Part shown: piece by piece, positions 1 through 9,201 of the stretch
Numbering within the stretch: position 1 is the first letter of the stretch
Layout: every line of letters starts with the position of its first letter
IMG/VR virus record: IMGVR_UViG_3300021197_001702
Span: 1 to 31,875 of that record
From: a virus
Strand: one strand, 5' to 3'
DNA: 31,875 nt
Made by a program: the position numbers and the translations under genes
The notes under the pieces: generated by a model
Database searches by the model: none
Told to the model about the DNA's origin: nothing
Seen by the model: only the letters and a program-made list of their open reading frames with translations

Positions 1-6
1 GTCCCA

Positions 7-1197
7 CTATTGTATACATAATTCTTTCATCTCTCCAAAGTTCTTTCCTGCCGACACATTAACTTTAAATGTGCCAAAAGGAGTGTTTGAAAACTCCTTG
101 ACCATATGGTTTATCATACTTAAGTCCTCTTTGTCAAGATCTAAAACAATACTATCATGAATAATAAATGCTATGTTTGATTTTAAATCTCGCAACCTCT
201 CCTTGATCAAAAAAGCCCTGTTCATAATTAAGTCGCTACATGTGCTTTGAATGATATAGTTCAGAGAGTGATACTCATCGCTCTCTATTTCTCTTTTGTA
301 GTAGTTTTTTACGCACTTACCGTCCCAATATTTATTCATTACCTTCTTTCTGTCATAGTGCTTGTCTAAGGCTTTGTCCTTGGAATTAGGATTGTAAAGC
401 CATGAAAAGATATTCTTCTTTGCTTGCTCCCTCCCGACACTTCCCTCGTAGAGATTCTTAATGTTCCAGTCATGAATGTCTTCATCTGGTTGAGGCATGT
501 CAAGCAGCCCGATTAGAACCCTTAGTTCGGCCGCATTATAATCCAACTCCACAAACATGTCGTTGTTTGGCTGGAGGACTTTGCGAAACCTTTTGTCCAT
601 AGTGAGTATGGGAAATGAATTCTTTCTGGTTGTAAGTCTGCCTGTCTTTGTACCATATGGATTGTAGTTTACATATGGGGTGGCTGCTTTAAATCTTTTG
701 AAGAACTCCCTTGTTCTTGGATTCTCGAAAGATTCCTTGAGTGGATCTAGGTCTACATTTAGTTTTTGATTGGATATTTCTGCGGTGATAGATACGATTT
801 TCTGCTGTAGTTCATAGTTGTCTGGTCTTTGGTAGTTATCAAAGACATGCTGCGTGATCTTGTTTTTAACCTCGCAAAAATCTTTAACGAATTGCTCTGG
901 TAGGAGATCGAAGAAACAGTTTTGGTTTAGGTCTATTTTGGCAATCGTAAAAGACTTGTAGAATGCCGACATCTTCTTCCAAGCCAAATCTAACTCTTCT
1001 TTGTGCTGCGGTGGGCAGATCTCTGTTAAGTTCTTACCTTTGGCGTAGATCTCGGCAAATTCTACCTCTTTATCTTCCAAAAATGATGAATATGACCAAG
1101 TTTTGGTCAAATTAGGCGGGATATGGTCGTATACCATCTTACCATCTAGGTAAATGCCGACGCAGTATTCTTTATCATCTAACGCTTGAAATAACAA
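7..1197 (-). CDS. Family A DNA polymerase, polymerase domain only
   Basis: 396 residues from a TTG start. Palm and fingers motifs are clear: TGRLTT at 185-190, motif A ELDYNAAELRVL at 217-228 (the DYSQIELR equivalent, with catalytic Asp219), an O-helix-like GREQAKKNIFSWLY at 255-268 (Arg and Lys spacing kept), LNYIIQSTCSDL at 312-323, and motif C as IHDS at 346-349. Motif C has Ser where Pol I has Glu (HDE). There is no 3'-5' exonuclease domain; the first ~130 residues are too short and show no exonuclease motifs. Split polymerase and exonuclease genes are known in distant T4-like phages such as Rhodothermus phage RM378. No ribosome site is visible, so expression probably depends on coupling to the upstream gene, one base away. 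An alternative start is Met21. Confidence 0.87.
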   Translation of the reverse strand: MLFQALDDKEYCVGIYLDGKMVYDHIPPNLTKTWSYSSFLEDKEVEFAEIYAKGKNLTEICPPQHKEELDLAWKKMSAFYKSFTIAKIDLNQNCFFDLLPEQFVKDFCEVKNKITQHVFDNYQRPDNYELQQKIVSITAEISNQKLNVDLDPLKESFENPRTREFFKRFKAATPYVNYNPYGTKTGRLTTRKNSFPILTMDKRFRKVLQPNNDMFVELDYNAAELRVLIGLLDMPQPDEDIHDWNIKNLYEGSVGREQAKKNIFSWLYNPNSKDKALDKHYDRKKVMNKYWDGKCVKNYYKREIESDEYHSLNYIIQSTCSDLIMNRAFLIKERLRDLKSNIAFIIHDSIVLDLDKEDLSMINHMVKEFSNTPFGTFKVNVSAGKNFGEMKELCIQ

Positions 1198-1198
1198 A

Positions 1199-2383
1199 TT
1201 AAAACCATACTATCTGTTGTTTAATAGTATCGTTAATATAGTCCAAAGTGGAATCAAAGTCAAGAGAATTATAAAGTTGCTCTAATTTTATCATTTCTCT
1301 GGTGAGCATACTACCCTCTGCTCGGATTCCTACTTCTTTTAATTTAATTCTGTAATATAGTTTAAGCCAGAATAAGTCATCGTAATCAGACTGAAACTGT
1401 TCATTGGTCAGCTTAAGCCGTGGTATTGCAGAGAATTTTGGCTGCTTATATGGTGGGCACTCTTGGTTGTCATATCTGGAGTTTTCCCTGATTGCGATGG
1501 GAAAAGCGGACGTATATGTCGCATACATCTGCTCAAGGTATACCTTTAGGTTATTTATATCATACTTATAGGTTTTATAATAACAGACATCAAAAACTTC
1601 ATCTCTATTTAAATCATAGCGAGACATATAGGACTGCATTTTTGGAGAATTCAAGTTTGCTATTAATCTCCATGGCGCATTCTGATCTATTAGAAACCCA
1701 TACGAAGAAGCGGCGAGTGTATAAAATTCATAATTTCCGCTCCTGAGATATTTGCTAATCATGGAGTATCCATCAGAAAAACTCTCCTCCGATACTTCAA
1801 TACATAATCCCGTGTTTGTTGGATTAAAATATTTTGACATAATCATGCCACTTTTAGTAAGGGGGAACATTTTATCCACATTTGAATAAAATTCATTTAA
1901 AAATATCTCAATGAAATCTTCAAAATTATATATATCTTTTTCTTTGCCTCTAGCTAGCAGCGTTTGCCTAACAAAGACATCATACATGTCTTTTATTTTG
2001 TAATCGTAAAATGCGTGTGGGCTAGCAAATCCCTTTTTTGCGTCCCAATCATTAGTTATGAAATTGTCAGGTACTAATTTTTTTTGCGCCTCTATTTTGA
2101 TATATCTCCGCATTTCTTCAAAAGCATCAGCAACAAAATTTAAACACATCACTGTTTTTCCGCCGTTGCTAGTTATTTCCCTCAGAAACACCTCATCAAC
2201 ATTAATTGTATTATTTCTCGGATCTAATCTTCCATAATATATATTTTTGCCATTATGAAAATTGTACCCTCTAATATATTGTGACTGTACTCTAGCGATT
2301 AAAGCTTTGTTGCTGAATGAATTCTTTGCTCCTGAGCTGTTTTTCTTATTTATCGATAAATTTTTGTATTTTTTATATGACAT
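1199..2383 (-). CDS. Hypothetical protein between baseplate hub and polymerase
   Basis: 394 residues, with a basic N-terminus (MSYKKYKNLSINKKNSSG) followed by a mixed alpha/beta, Tyr- and Asn-rich body. No catalytic motif, signal peptide or membrane segment was found. Aromatic-rich stretches (FHNGKNIYYGRLDPR, NSRYDNQECPPYKQP) look like a virion protein. It follows the large hub gene after 11 bases with an AGGAAG ribosome site and ends one base before the TTG start of the polymerase, so it may be a late baseplate/adsorption gene or a link to the replication genes. Not recognised. Confidence 0.68.
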   Translation of the reverse strand: MSYKKYKNLSINKKNSSGAKNSFSNKALIARVQSQYIRGYNFHNGKNIYYGRLDPRNNTINVDEVFLREITSNGGKTVMCLNFVADAFEEMRRYIKIEAQKKLVPDNFITNDWDAKKGFASPHAFYDYKIKDMYDVFVRQTLLARGKEKDIYNFEDFIEIFLNEFYSNVDKMFPLTKSGMIMSKYFNPTNTGLCIEVSEESFSDGYSMISKYLRSGNYEFYTLAASSYGFLIDQNAPWRLIANLNSPKMQSYMSRYDLNRDEVFDVCYYKTYKYDINNLKVYLEQMYATYTSAFPIAIRENSRYDNQECPPYKQPKFSAIPRLKLTNEQFQSDYDDLFWLKLYYRIKLKEVGIRAEGSMLTREMIKLEQLYNSLDFDSTLDYINDTIKQQIVWF

Positions 2384-2394
2384 AAGCTTACTTC

Positions 2395-5139
2395 CTAATA
2401 GTATTCAAACTGGGCTGGAGATACGTATCCCGGACGCAAATACTCTGGCAATACAGATACAGCCTCCACTTGTGTCTCCCATTGCGGGTAATAGCTGTGG
2501 CTAACCTTGGTAACTAAATAGTAACCACCTAGCCCCATTAGGTTTGATACCGTTCCCGGCTGTAGGGGGCTTCCCAATCCTGTTATGCTAGGATCTAGGT
2601 AAATAGTTTTTCCAACTCTCATCAGATCATTACCTATAAATCTCAAACTAACATTGAAGATCGCCCACAATTGATTCGTTGGATTTCCCTGTCTTAAGTT
2701 CCTGATTATTGCTAGGTCTTCCCCAAGAGCTACTTTATTAAAGCTAAAGTCCTTCAACAGTCCTCGATCAGCACCAACATAGAAGTGTGGTCTTAAGACA
2801 TTTACATTTTTCGTATATATATCTGTGTCGTCGGACGAGTCCGATAAGTATTGCCCTACTTTGTCTGAATAATATGTTTTATCATAAATTAAGTAATATT
2901 CCCAAAGATCAGCACCGCTTAGAGTCTTGGAACTTACATCAGGATTTTTAGTTATTGCCGATATTCCAGCATTTTCCGTAACATCTGGGAGCCCATATGG
3001 CACTTCCACAGTGTCTCTCGTAAGAGACGGGCTATAATCTTGACCAATCTTGTCCGGTGATCGTGTTTTAGACGCGGCAGACGCTAGTCCGAATATCATC
3101 CTCTTTATCATACTCATAAGCGATGTAATTTGTACATCTTTAGTAATATAGTTTTTTTGAAACCACTGCGTATACATCTCTACACTTATAGGCAGCTTGC
3201 GTATATTAAATACTGATATCGTCTCTCCCTTCAAAAACTGATAGCCCATATTGTCTAAAATAAAAGCAAAATTCCTTCCCAGCATAGATTTGTAGGTTTC
3301 TGGATTTGTCGCTAACACTGCTTCCAGTAAATCCCCAAAATAGAAATAAGATATCTCCCTGTCTTCCGTATCCTGCTGTGTACTCACAAAGTCTTTTCTG
3401 TATTCTTCTACTAATTCTGACTTGAAGCCTTTATCAGTTGTGCCCGAAGATCGAATCCCCGCAAACAAATCAACTCCGGGTTGGGTAGTTAATTTGTCAA
3501 GGGCATCGACTGTCTCGGACATTTGTTCTTGCGGTATGAGGTCTCCTCTTGAATTTTTAAAAGCTTCATAATACTGACTAGCCTTAGCAGTCCTTACCAT
3601 GTCGTTGGCTGCCATGTAGTCTGTTATTCCCTTATATAGATCTATTTTACTTACTCTAGGGGGTATAGATTCCGCATCTTGGTTCTCAGGGTTATCTTCA
3701 TTCATTTGTAGTAATCTTTTTACACCCAAGATTTCATGTTTATCACTTGAAAAAAATTCCACATTCGCACTTGAATATTGTGCTGATATTTCTAAATACC
3801 CATTTGCGTCAAATGTTAGGTCATATTCAGTTAGCTGGAGTCTCAGTATCTGGTCTTGGTAACCTATGGCTTTTTTTAAATCTTTTGATATTGATCCCTG
3901 CTCCATTGGAACTTCATACCCAATTCTTAAAAATATATCATATTTTGTGTCATCATATATCTCACTTCCAAACTTTTCTCTTTGTTTTTTATCGAAAGCA
4001 AATAAATCAACAAACCTAAACCCATTTCTATCTTTTATCAATGTTCCGGCGTTTTGAAATACATATGTTATGCTACACCCTAATAGCTTCTCTGCTGTTG
4101 CTGGGTTTTGGTTGTCGTATACCAAGGATACGTCTCTAATCCCGACATCATCACCCCGATCATCCTTATTTGAGAACACATCTTTAATAAAATTTCTAGA
4201 ATCAGTTGTATACGGTATATATATCTCATCTATAACCCTTCCATCATCATCAGTAATCGCTTTCCAAAGCTGTATCTTTGGTAGTAAAGAGGCGACTTCA
4301 TTATTATCAATCTCAAGCATTTTTTTTAGCGCTTGCGTAGGCGTCTTTGTCAATCTTTCAACGGGAGAAAGTTCTTCATTCGCGTCTTCTGATATAATAT
4401 AATACTCTGGTTCTCCTTTTTGTTCAAAATATGGATCTGCGTCTTCTCTAAATATTGTTGGAAGATTCTCCATGATTGCTTGCTGATCAGATATTGTGGT
4501 TAAATATTTGCCCGGAAATCGCAGGGTGCCATCAGTGTCAGTCATTACTGGTCCGAAGGTTTCCCCCGCTGCTAAGGTTGGATCTCCCAGTTGACCGTCT
4601 CCCAGCGGATCTGGTAGTGGTCCGAGCACCTCACCTTCTGGTAGGGTATCCGCTATTGGAGCCGTAGTTTGTCCAGCGGGAATTTCCTCTAGTTGACCAA
4701 AGTCTGATACACCCTCGAATGCATCTGCTTGAGTACCTTCTCCAGTTTTGTATTGTGACAAAAATGAAAGGAAATCCTCCCTCAAAAGATCGGCTTCCTC
4801 AGATAGTGATGCCATCAAAAGTCCCGGTTGTTCCGAGTTGATTACACGATTATAAGCAAATCCATAAAATTGCGACGAATCTGGGCTTAGTTTTAATACA
4901 CATAGTCCGTAGTCATATCCGTTTAGCCTCTTGTCTTCTAGTGCCTTAAACTGATATTGCTGACCGTCTGCCTCTTCTACAATAAAAGAGCCATAAACAT
5001 TTATGCTTTCCTGTACTTCTTGAGGAGTCAGAGGTTGTCCAGTTTGTGGGTCAACCCATTCGTAGGAAAGTGTTCCAAACTCTTCCTTCAGAGCAATTTC
5101 AACTTGGTCTGCTACTGGGTCTGTATAGTTTGATGCCAT
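2395..5139 (-). CDS. Large baseplate hub protein (gp27/gpD-like C-terminal region)
   Basis: 914 residues. The C-terminal ~100 residues show the barrel pattern of hub proteins (gp27, gpD and VgrG head domain): WAIFNVSLRFIGNDLMRVGK, TIYLDPSITGLGSPL, then GGYYLVTKVSHSYYPQWETQ and VEAVSVLPEYLRPG. The middle contains long helical and beta segments such as FLRIGYEVPMEQGS and LQLTEYDLTFDANGYLEISA. The N-terminal ~240 residues, including an acidic Pro/Gly-rich linker (TLPEGEVLGPLPDPLGDGQL), are probably a separate domain. It may combine roles kept on separate hub proteins in T4. A good GGAG ribosome site precedes the ATG. Identification rests on the C-terminal pattern and context. Confidence 0.62.
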   Translation of the reverse strand: MASNYTDPVADQVEIALKEEFGTLSYEWVDPQTGQPLTPQEVQESINVYGSFIVEEADGQQYQFKALEDKRLNGYDYGLCVLKLSPDSSQFYGFAYNRVINSEQPGLLMASLSEEADLLREDFLSFLSQYKTGEGTQADAFEGVSDFGQLEEIPAGQTTAPIADTLPEGEVLGPLPDPLGDGQLGDPTLAAGETFGPVMTDTDGTLRFPGKYLTTISDQQAIMENLPTIFREDADPYFEQKGEPEYYIISEDANEELSPVERLTKTPTQALKKMLEIDNNEVASLLPKIQLWKAITDDDGRVIDEIYIPYTTDSRNFIKDVFSNKDDRGDDVGIRDVSLVYDNQNPATAEKLLGCSITYVFQNAGTLIKDRNGFRFVDLFAFDKKQREKFGSEIYDDTKYDIFLRIGYEVPMEQGSISKDLKKAIGYQDQILRLQLTEYDLTFDANGYLEISAQYSSANVEFFSSDKHEILGVKRLLQMNEDNPENQDAESIPPRVSKIDLYKGITDYMAANDMVRTAKASQYYEAFKNSRGDLIPQEQMSETVDALDKLTTQPGVDLFAGIRSSGTTDKGFKSELVEEYRKDFVSTQQDTEDREISYFYFGDLLEAVLATNPETYKSMLGRNFAFILDNMGYQFLKGETISVFNIRKLPISVEMYTQWFQKNYITKDVQITSLMSMIKRMIFGLASAASKTRSPDKIGQDYSPSLTRDTVEVPYGLPDVTENAGISAITKNPDVSSKTLSGADLWEYYLIYDKTYYSDKVGQYLSDSSDDTDIYTKNVNVLRPHFYVGADRGLLKDFSFNKVALGEDLAIIRNLRQGNPTNQLWAIFNVSLRFIGNDLMRVGKTIYLDPSITGLGSPLQPGTVSNLMGLGGYYLVTKVSHSYYPQWETQVEAVSVLPEYLRPGYVSPAQFEYY

Positions 5140-5140
5140 T

Positions 5141-5476
5141 CTAAACTCCGTAAAAATTCAATACTCTTTCGAGGGGATGTGGAACATATATAATCGACCC
5201 AAACCTAAGCTGTGCCTCTGTTGGTCTTTGGTTAAAGAAAGCGATTACCCACCACATTGTTGGGTCCCCATAGTTTTCATGGGCCAACTTATAATACATG
5301 TCCCCATAAGCCCAAGTGTGCGCGATTAGATTAAGCTGGGCGACCTGAGCCCGAGACGGGTATCTCAGGAATCTGGTGCCAAACTGTTGAACCTGCGAAA
5401 CACCCCGATTTTTAAAAAGTGTAGCATATATTCTATCGTTGTTTATTATTTCTTTTGTATTGGCATATCTCGACAT
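5141..5476 (-). CDS. 53: Baseplate wedge protein with LysM-like domain (gp53-like)
   Basis: 111 residues. The C-terminal half carries the LysM-like signature found in T4 gp53 and other baseplate/tail proteins: GDMYYKLAHENYGDPTMWWV, then IAFFNQRPTEAQLRFGSIIY and a final VPHPLERV. The 'YGD..W.I..FN' and 'G..I.VP' pattern is diagnostic. The N-terminal half is basic and aromatic, probably the part that contacts the neighbouring baseplate protein. T4 gp53 joins baseplate wedges round the hub. It is much shorter than T4 gp53 (196), so it may represent the minimal domain. It ends one base before the 914-residue baseplate protein. Confidence 0.72.
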   Translation of the reverse strand: MSRYANTKEIINNDRIYATLFKNRGVSQVQQFGTRFLRYPSRAQVAQLNLIAHTWAYGDMYYKLAHENYGDPTMWWVIAFFNQRPTEAQLRFGSIIYVPHPLERVLNFYGV

Positions 5477-5495
5477 AATCTTAATTCCTAATCAT

Positions 5496-6491
5496 TTAAT
5501 CTATTGGCTCATATGTGTTGCTTTCTTCGTCTATAATTATAGGATAGTCAACATCTTCAATGGCACCGCCGCCGCCCAATAGCACCTCTTCCGATGGTAC
5601 ATTTATAGGTGGGGAATCAGGGTCTCCAACATCTGTCCCATCTTCCCGATCAGCGTCACTAAGCCCACTTGGGTCTGGCTGTTCTCCCGGTGGTGCACCG
5701 CCCTCTTGGTCGGGGTCTTTGGGCATCTTTGGAATTCCAATTGTTTTGCCCTGTTCATTGCCGGGTCCAGTGCCGGTACCGCCTGCTCCCCCATCCTCAA
5801 GGGATGGCTGCGCTACATCTGTGGGGAAATCGTTTGTCTCAGTCACCCACCCCCTATCATAATCATGTAATATGTGGAAAGTAAAGGAAATGGTAATATA
5901 TTTTGGATATACATCATTTCCATCAGTAGAGTCCTCATAGGCACCCTGTTCAAAATTATGATTAATATTTAGACCCGACATTGTTCCCACTAGATATCCG
6001 GGTATTGATGATTTTCCCGGTCCAGATATAAGTTGAACATGCTTTATAGCGATAATAGGAGGCTCAGATAATACCCTATAATCTCCAAACCTCTTATAGG
6101 TAGGGTATAGCATATTCGACAAAACCTTTGTCACTCTATAATGATTTTTCTTTGCCTCTCTATAGGTTCCTGCTGGTATTTTTAAAGAAACAGAAATTTG
6201 TCTTTGCGTGTTCTGAAAAGTTGTTATGGGATCCATCCTACCATATGAAGCTTCTCTTCTAAAATTTGAGGTGTAATTGTCCTGTATGCTTGAGACCACC
6301 GCTGGTAGTTTTACGACTTTTCCAGTGGGCAGGTGTAGAAAGCTAAATAGGTGCCCTTTTCTTTCGAGCATATCGTTTGGATTAAAATATTTTGACTGAT
6401 TCGCAAAGTCTTCATACGGCGTACCATATGTCTGCCCTTCCTGTTGGGAAATCTTATCTTTTTTACCTGTTCTTTCGTATATTATAGCCAT
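5496..6491 (-). CDS. Baseplate tube-initiator protein (gp48/gp54-like)
   Basis: 331 residues. Residues ~45-215 are a conserved-looking structural domain: LFSFLHLPTGKVVKLPAVVS, then NYTSNFRREASYGRMDPITT and FQNTQRQISVSLKIPAGTY, followed by LSNMLYPTYKRFGDYRV and a final YPKYITISFTFHILHDY. The 'YGRMDPI..NTQR' pattern is common in phage proteins that join tube and baseplate and precede a LysM-like partner. Residues ~225-331 are Gly/Pro/Asp-rich and probably disordered. The neighbours (tape measure, then a LysM/gp53-like protein, then the hub) support a baseplate place. A gp48 or gp54 role is a guess; distal-tail protein is the alternative. Confidence 0.6.
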   Translation of the reverse strand: MAIIYERTGKKDKISQQEGQTYGTPYEDFANQSKYFNPNDMLERKGHLFSFLHLPTGKVVKLPAVVSSIQDNYTSNFRREASYGRMDPITTFQNTQRQISVSLKIPAGTYREAKKNHYRVTKVLSNMLYPTYKRFGDYRVLSEPPIIAIKHVQLISGPGKSSIPGYLVGTMSGLNINHNFEQGAYEDSTDGNDVYPKYITISFTFHILHDYDRGWVTETNDFPTDVAQPSLEDGGAGGTGTGPGNEQGKTIGIPKMPKDPDQEGGAPPGEQPDPSGLSDADREDGTDVGDPDSPPINVPSEEVLLGGGGAIEDVDYPIIIDEESNTYEPID

Positions 6492-6521
6492 TTAAATAAT
6501 CCCTCTACCCTTTACATTGCC

Positions 6522-8783
6522 CTAGAAAGGGGAAGGTCCTGTTTGTTTCGATGGGTTGAATTTTTTCTGTATCTTATCGATAGCACCTCTCGCTCCTTCG
6601 TCTCGAACAAATGCTTTAAATTCTCTAGCAGAACCCTCCTCAAAGACCAGTGTAACAGGCTGATTTAGCATCCTGTCTAGATCTGGATTTCCCGTTGTAT
6701 CTCCCGGTTGGAATGATTCAGCTTCTCTGTTCCGTACAGCATCATCCAGTGCCTGTAATTCATCTTCCAGATCAGTATCGATAAACGGGAGACTGGCACC
6801 AAAATTATCAAGTTTGCCCGATATTTCTCCAACGGGAACTTCTAATCTTTGATCAAATTCTGGCGAGAAGTATACTACTTTTCCCGCTCCGCCTTCTCCT
6901 CCGGGAATGTATCTCCCTTCTTCCATCGCTTTTCTCACTTCACCCGAGACCCTACCAAAGTTTTCTGACCCTAGAAGAGGGTCTTCCCCGGCGAGTGCCG
7001 TCACGGCGGGAGCAGCGATGGGAGCTGAGTCCCTGAGAGTCTGTTTCGTTAGGTCCAGATCGCCGAGTTGTCGTTTGATATCCTCTGAGTCAAGGATGCC
7101 AGCGTCAAGCCCACTGCTCATCTCTCTGATTGAGTCAACGAATGGTTTTAGACTTTCTTCTGAAAACTCTCTGGTACGGGGTAAAATTGCTTGGTCAAGC
7201 ATAAATTCTGATACTTTTTCTAAATTATCAGAAAACTCTGCTAAATTGGTTCCTGCAGCCTTTGCTGCCTCCAAACCGACTTCTTGAGTAAAAATCTTAA
7301 ATGTTTCTGCCAAGGGAGTTGCTGATTTGTTTAGCTCGTCAAATTGACCGCTTAAGCCACTTGTGTCTAAATCTAAAGCTTGCCTATCAGCAGCATCAAT
7401 TGCCTGTTCTCCAACGTCCCTATCTTCAAAGAACCTGATAGTGTCTTGGGCAGATCCCATACCCAGTTGACCCATCAAAGCTCTAATTTCCGCTCTTCCT
7501 GCTCCTGACTCGGTATCTAGGCGACCCGCTAATCTTTCTCTTAGCGCTGCCTCAATAGCCTCTGGACCCCCTTCATAAAATAAGGAAACTAACTCTGCTG
7601 GATCGGTGAAGATGGCTTCTCCAAATATAGAATTAATCCCTTGAATTGCTTGAGCAGCGCCACTATAGGTGGAAAAATTTTCTGCCACTCCCGTGATAGT
7701 GTCGACACTAACCCTAGACTTTGCTGCTGCAAGAGAAACCCTCGCTATTACATTCTCGGCTTGGCTACCAAATAAAGCAAGATTTGGTATGAGAGTCGCA
7801 AAATCTTGGGTAAACTGTTTTGGGGTCACTCCCAAGTCTAACATCTGCTTAGTCAAAGACTTTAGCCTTTCTGTGGCATCATCAATGCTATCCATATCTC
7901 CCTCCACTATGAGAGATTGGATAATGCTGGCGGCACCTGTTCCTCCGAGCTTTTTAATCTGACCTTCCAAGACAGCCAGAGATGAAATTACCTCTGGTGT
8001 TTCCAGAGCAAAGCGAGAAAAGCCATCTGAGGCTTCTATTGTTAGGTTCGCGAGATCTTCTAAGCTAATTCTTGCATCTCGTGACGAGAGGGCTAATTCT
8101 TGATGAGATTCTGCTGTTCTCTGTAGTGACCCAATGAATGGTATCATCGACCTTCTAGAAACATCCAATGTACTGGCGAAATCCAAAGCGGCAGCGCCGG
8201 TTTGGACTATTTTATCTGCCGCGAAATCTGCTAAATCTGCTAATGGAGCAACTCCTGCCGAGGCTAGTCCTGCTGCCCCTCCCGTTGCTGCACCGACGCC
8301 ACCGGCTGCAACGTAGCCGAGGATTTTTTGAATCCCCTTCATGATTGCGGGACCAAAACTGGCTTGCGATGAAGGACCCAGCCCAATATTGTCGGGATTT
8401 ACAGCCGCATTCCCCATATTCGAGGCGGCAGCTTGGGCGTTTTGTTCTTTAATATTGCTAATAGAATTTAAAAGCTCAATTTCTTGCTGTAAAGCTTCGA
8501 TTCTTGTTGTCTGAAAATTGCTGGATATGTCTTGGTTTTGTACGGTTTGGGATTCTAATTCGACCTCGGTTAACCTATCCTTTATGATTTGTTGTCTAAG
8601 GTCTCTCTCGGTCTCTAGGTACTGAACATATTTTATTCTTTGATCTAAATCTAAATCATTTTCGGTATTTGTATTCTGGCTTAGAGTATTAACTCTATTA
8701 AGCTCTTTTAGTTTTTCAATATACTTATCCAGAGCCTGTGTAGCTTGATTAATTTCTTCTGGAGTTTTTATATCGTCCGCCAT
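6522..8783 (-). CDS. Tail tape measure protein
   Basis: 753 residues. Residues ~10-120 form a long charged coiled coil (EKLKELNRVNTLSQ, DLRQQIIKDRLTEVELES). About 145-205 is a Gly/Ala-rich hydrophobic block (YVAAGGVGAATGGAAGLASA), as in tape measures that enter the host membrane. The middle is repetitive helical sequence, and the C-terminal third (residues ~560-753) is acidic and Pro/Gly-containing. This layout and the place after the chaperone/frameshift unit identify it as the tape measure, in the role of T4 gp29, which sets tail length and is ejected with the DNA. The modest length predicts a fairly short tail for a myovirus. Confidence 0.8.
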   Translation of the reverse strand: MADDIKTPEEINQATQALDKYIEKLKELNRVNTLSQNTNTENDLDLDQRIKYVQYLETERDLRQQIIKDRLTEVELESQTVQNQDISSNFQTTRIEALQQEIELLNSISNIKEQNAQAAASNMGNAAVNPDNIGLGPSSQASFGPAIMKGIQKILGYVAAGGVGAATGGAAGLASAGVAPLADLADFAADKIVQTGAAALDFASTLDVSRRSMIPFIGSLQRTAESHQELALSSRDARISLEDLANLTIEASDGFSRFALETPEVISSLAVLEGQIKKLGGTGAASIIQSLIVEGDMDSIDDATERLKSLTKQMLDLGVTPKQFTQDFATLIPNLALFGSQAENVIARVSLAAAKSRVSVDTITGVAENFSTYSGAAQAIQGINSIFGEAIFTDPAELVSLFYEGGPEAIEAALRERLAGRLDTESGAGRAEIRALMGQLGMGSAQDTIRFFEDRDVGEQAIDAADRQALDLDTSGLSGQFDELNKSATPLAETFKIFTQEVGLEAAKAAGTNLAEFSDNLEKVSEFMLDQAILPRTREFSEESLKPFVDSIREMSSGLDAGILDSEDIKRQLGDLDLTKQTLRDSAPIAAPAVTALAGEDPLLGSENFGRVSGEVRKAMEEGRYIPGGEGGAGKVVYFSPEFDQRLEVPVGEISGKLDNFGASLPFIDTDLEDELQALDDAVRNREAESFQPGDTTGNPDLDRMLNQPVTLVFEEGSAREFKAFVRDEGARGAIDKIQKKFNPSKQTGPSPF

Positions 8784-8789
8784 ATGTTA

Positions 8790-9116
8790 TTACCTAACCG
8801 GCCACTTAATTCCGGTTTGTTTTTCAAATTCAGCCATAGAGTTTTCTAACTCATGTCTCTGGGACATTGCTCTTGGGTCTGCCGCGTTAACGTCTTGTAA
8901 GATTAATATGTACTTTCTTTCATTATCCAAAGCTTTTGCGAAAGCTTCTAGCTTTTGTTTCTCACCCCTTACAGATAAGGGTAGATGTCGACCAGCTATC
9001 ATCGCCTTTAGTATTTCTTTTAATTTGAAAGAAAAAGATCTCAAATAGTTTTCTGTTAGATTGTCTGTGAATTGAATGGTTATTTTTTCAATTTTATCTT
9101 CTTGTATAATATTCAT
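8790..9116 (-). CDS. Small hypothetical protein before the tape measure
   Basis: 108 residues, soluble, without cysteines. It appears as an N-terminal beta strand (KIEKITIQFTDNLTENYL), a helix and basic loop (KEILKAMIAGRHLPLSVRGE), a second strand with KYILILQDVNAAD and a C-terminal helix ending in KWPVR. It starts 16 bases after a candidate late-promoter element, which itself follows the terminator of the chaperone unit, and ends 6 bases before the tape measure. A role with the tape measure or as a tail assembly factor is likely from position; no family is recognised. Confidence 0.65.
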   Translation of the reverse strand: MNIIQEDKIEKITIQFTDNLTENYLRSFSFKLKEILKAMIAGRHLPLSVRGEKQKLEAFAKALDNERKYILILQDVNAADPRAMSQRHELENSMAEFEKQTGIKWPVR

Positions 9117-9131
9117 GATTAAGTCCTCTTG

Positions 9132-9140
9132 ATAAATAGT
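9132..9140 (-). promoter_or_regulatory. Candidate late-promoter element, copy A (ACTATTTAT)
   Basis: ACTATTTAT on the coding strand, directly after the chaperone-unit terminator and only 15 bases before the ATG at 9116. If a -10-like element, the resulting leader would be very short. One of six related copies, all intergenic. Confidence 0.4.
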
Positions 9141-9150
9141 TGTTTACAAT

Positions 9151-9186
9151 AAAAAAAAAGATCAAAAACAAATTTGCTCTTGATCT
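9151..9186 (-). terminator. Intrinsic terminator after tail-chaperone unit
   Basis: On the coding strand a hairpin with arms 9173-9186 and 9159-9172 (AGATCAAGAGCAAA / TTTGTTTTTGATCT, with two G-U pairs) is followed by nine T's. It begins 15 bases after the stop of the chaperone extension. Confidence 0.85.
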
Positions 9187-9201
9187 ATAAATGTACGAAG
9201 A

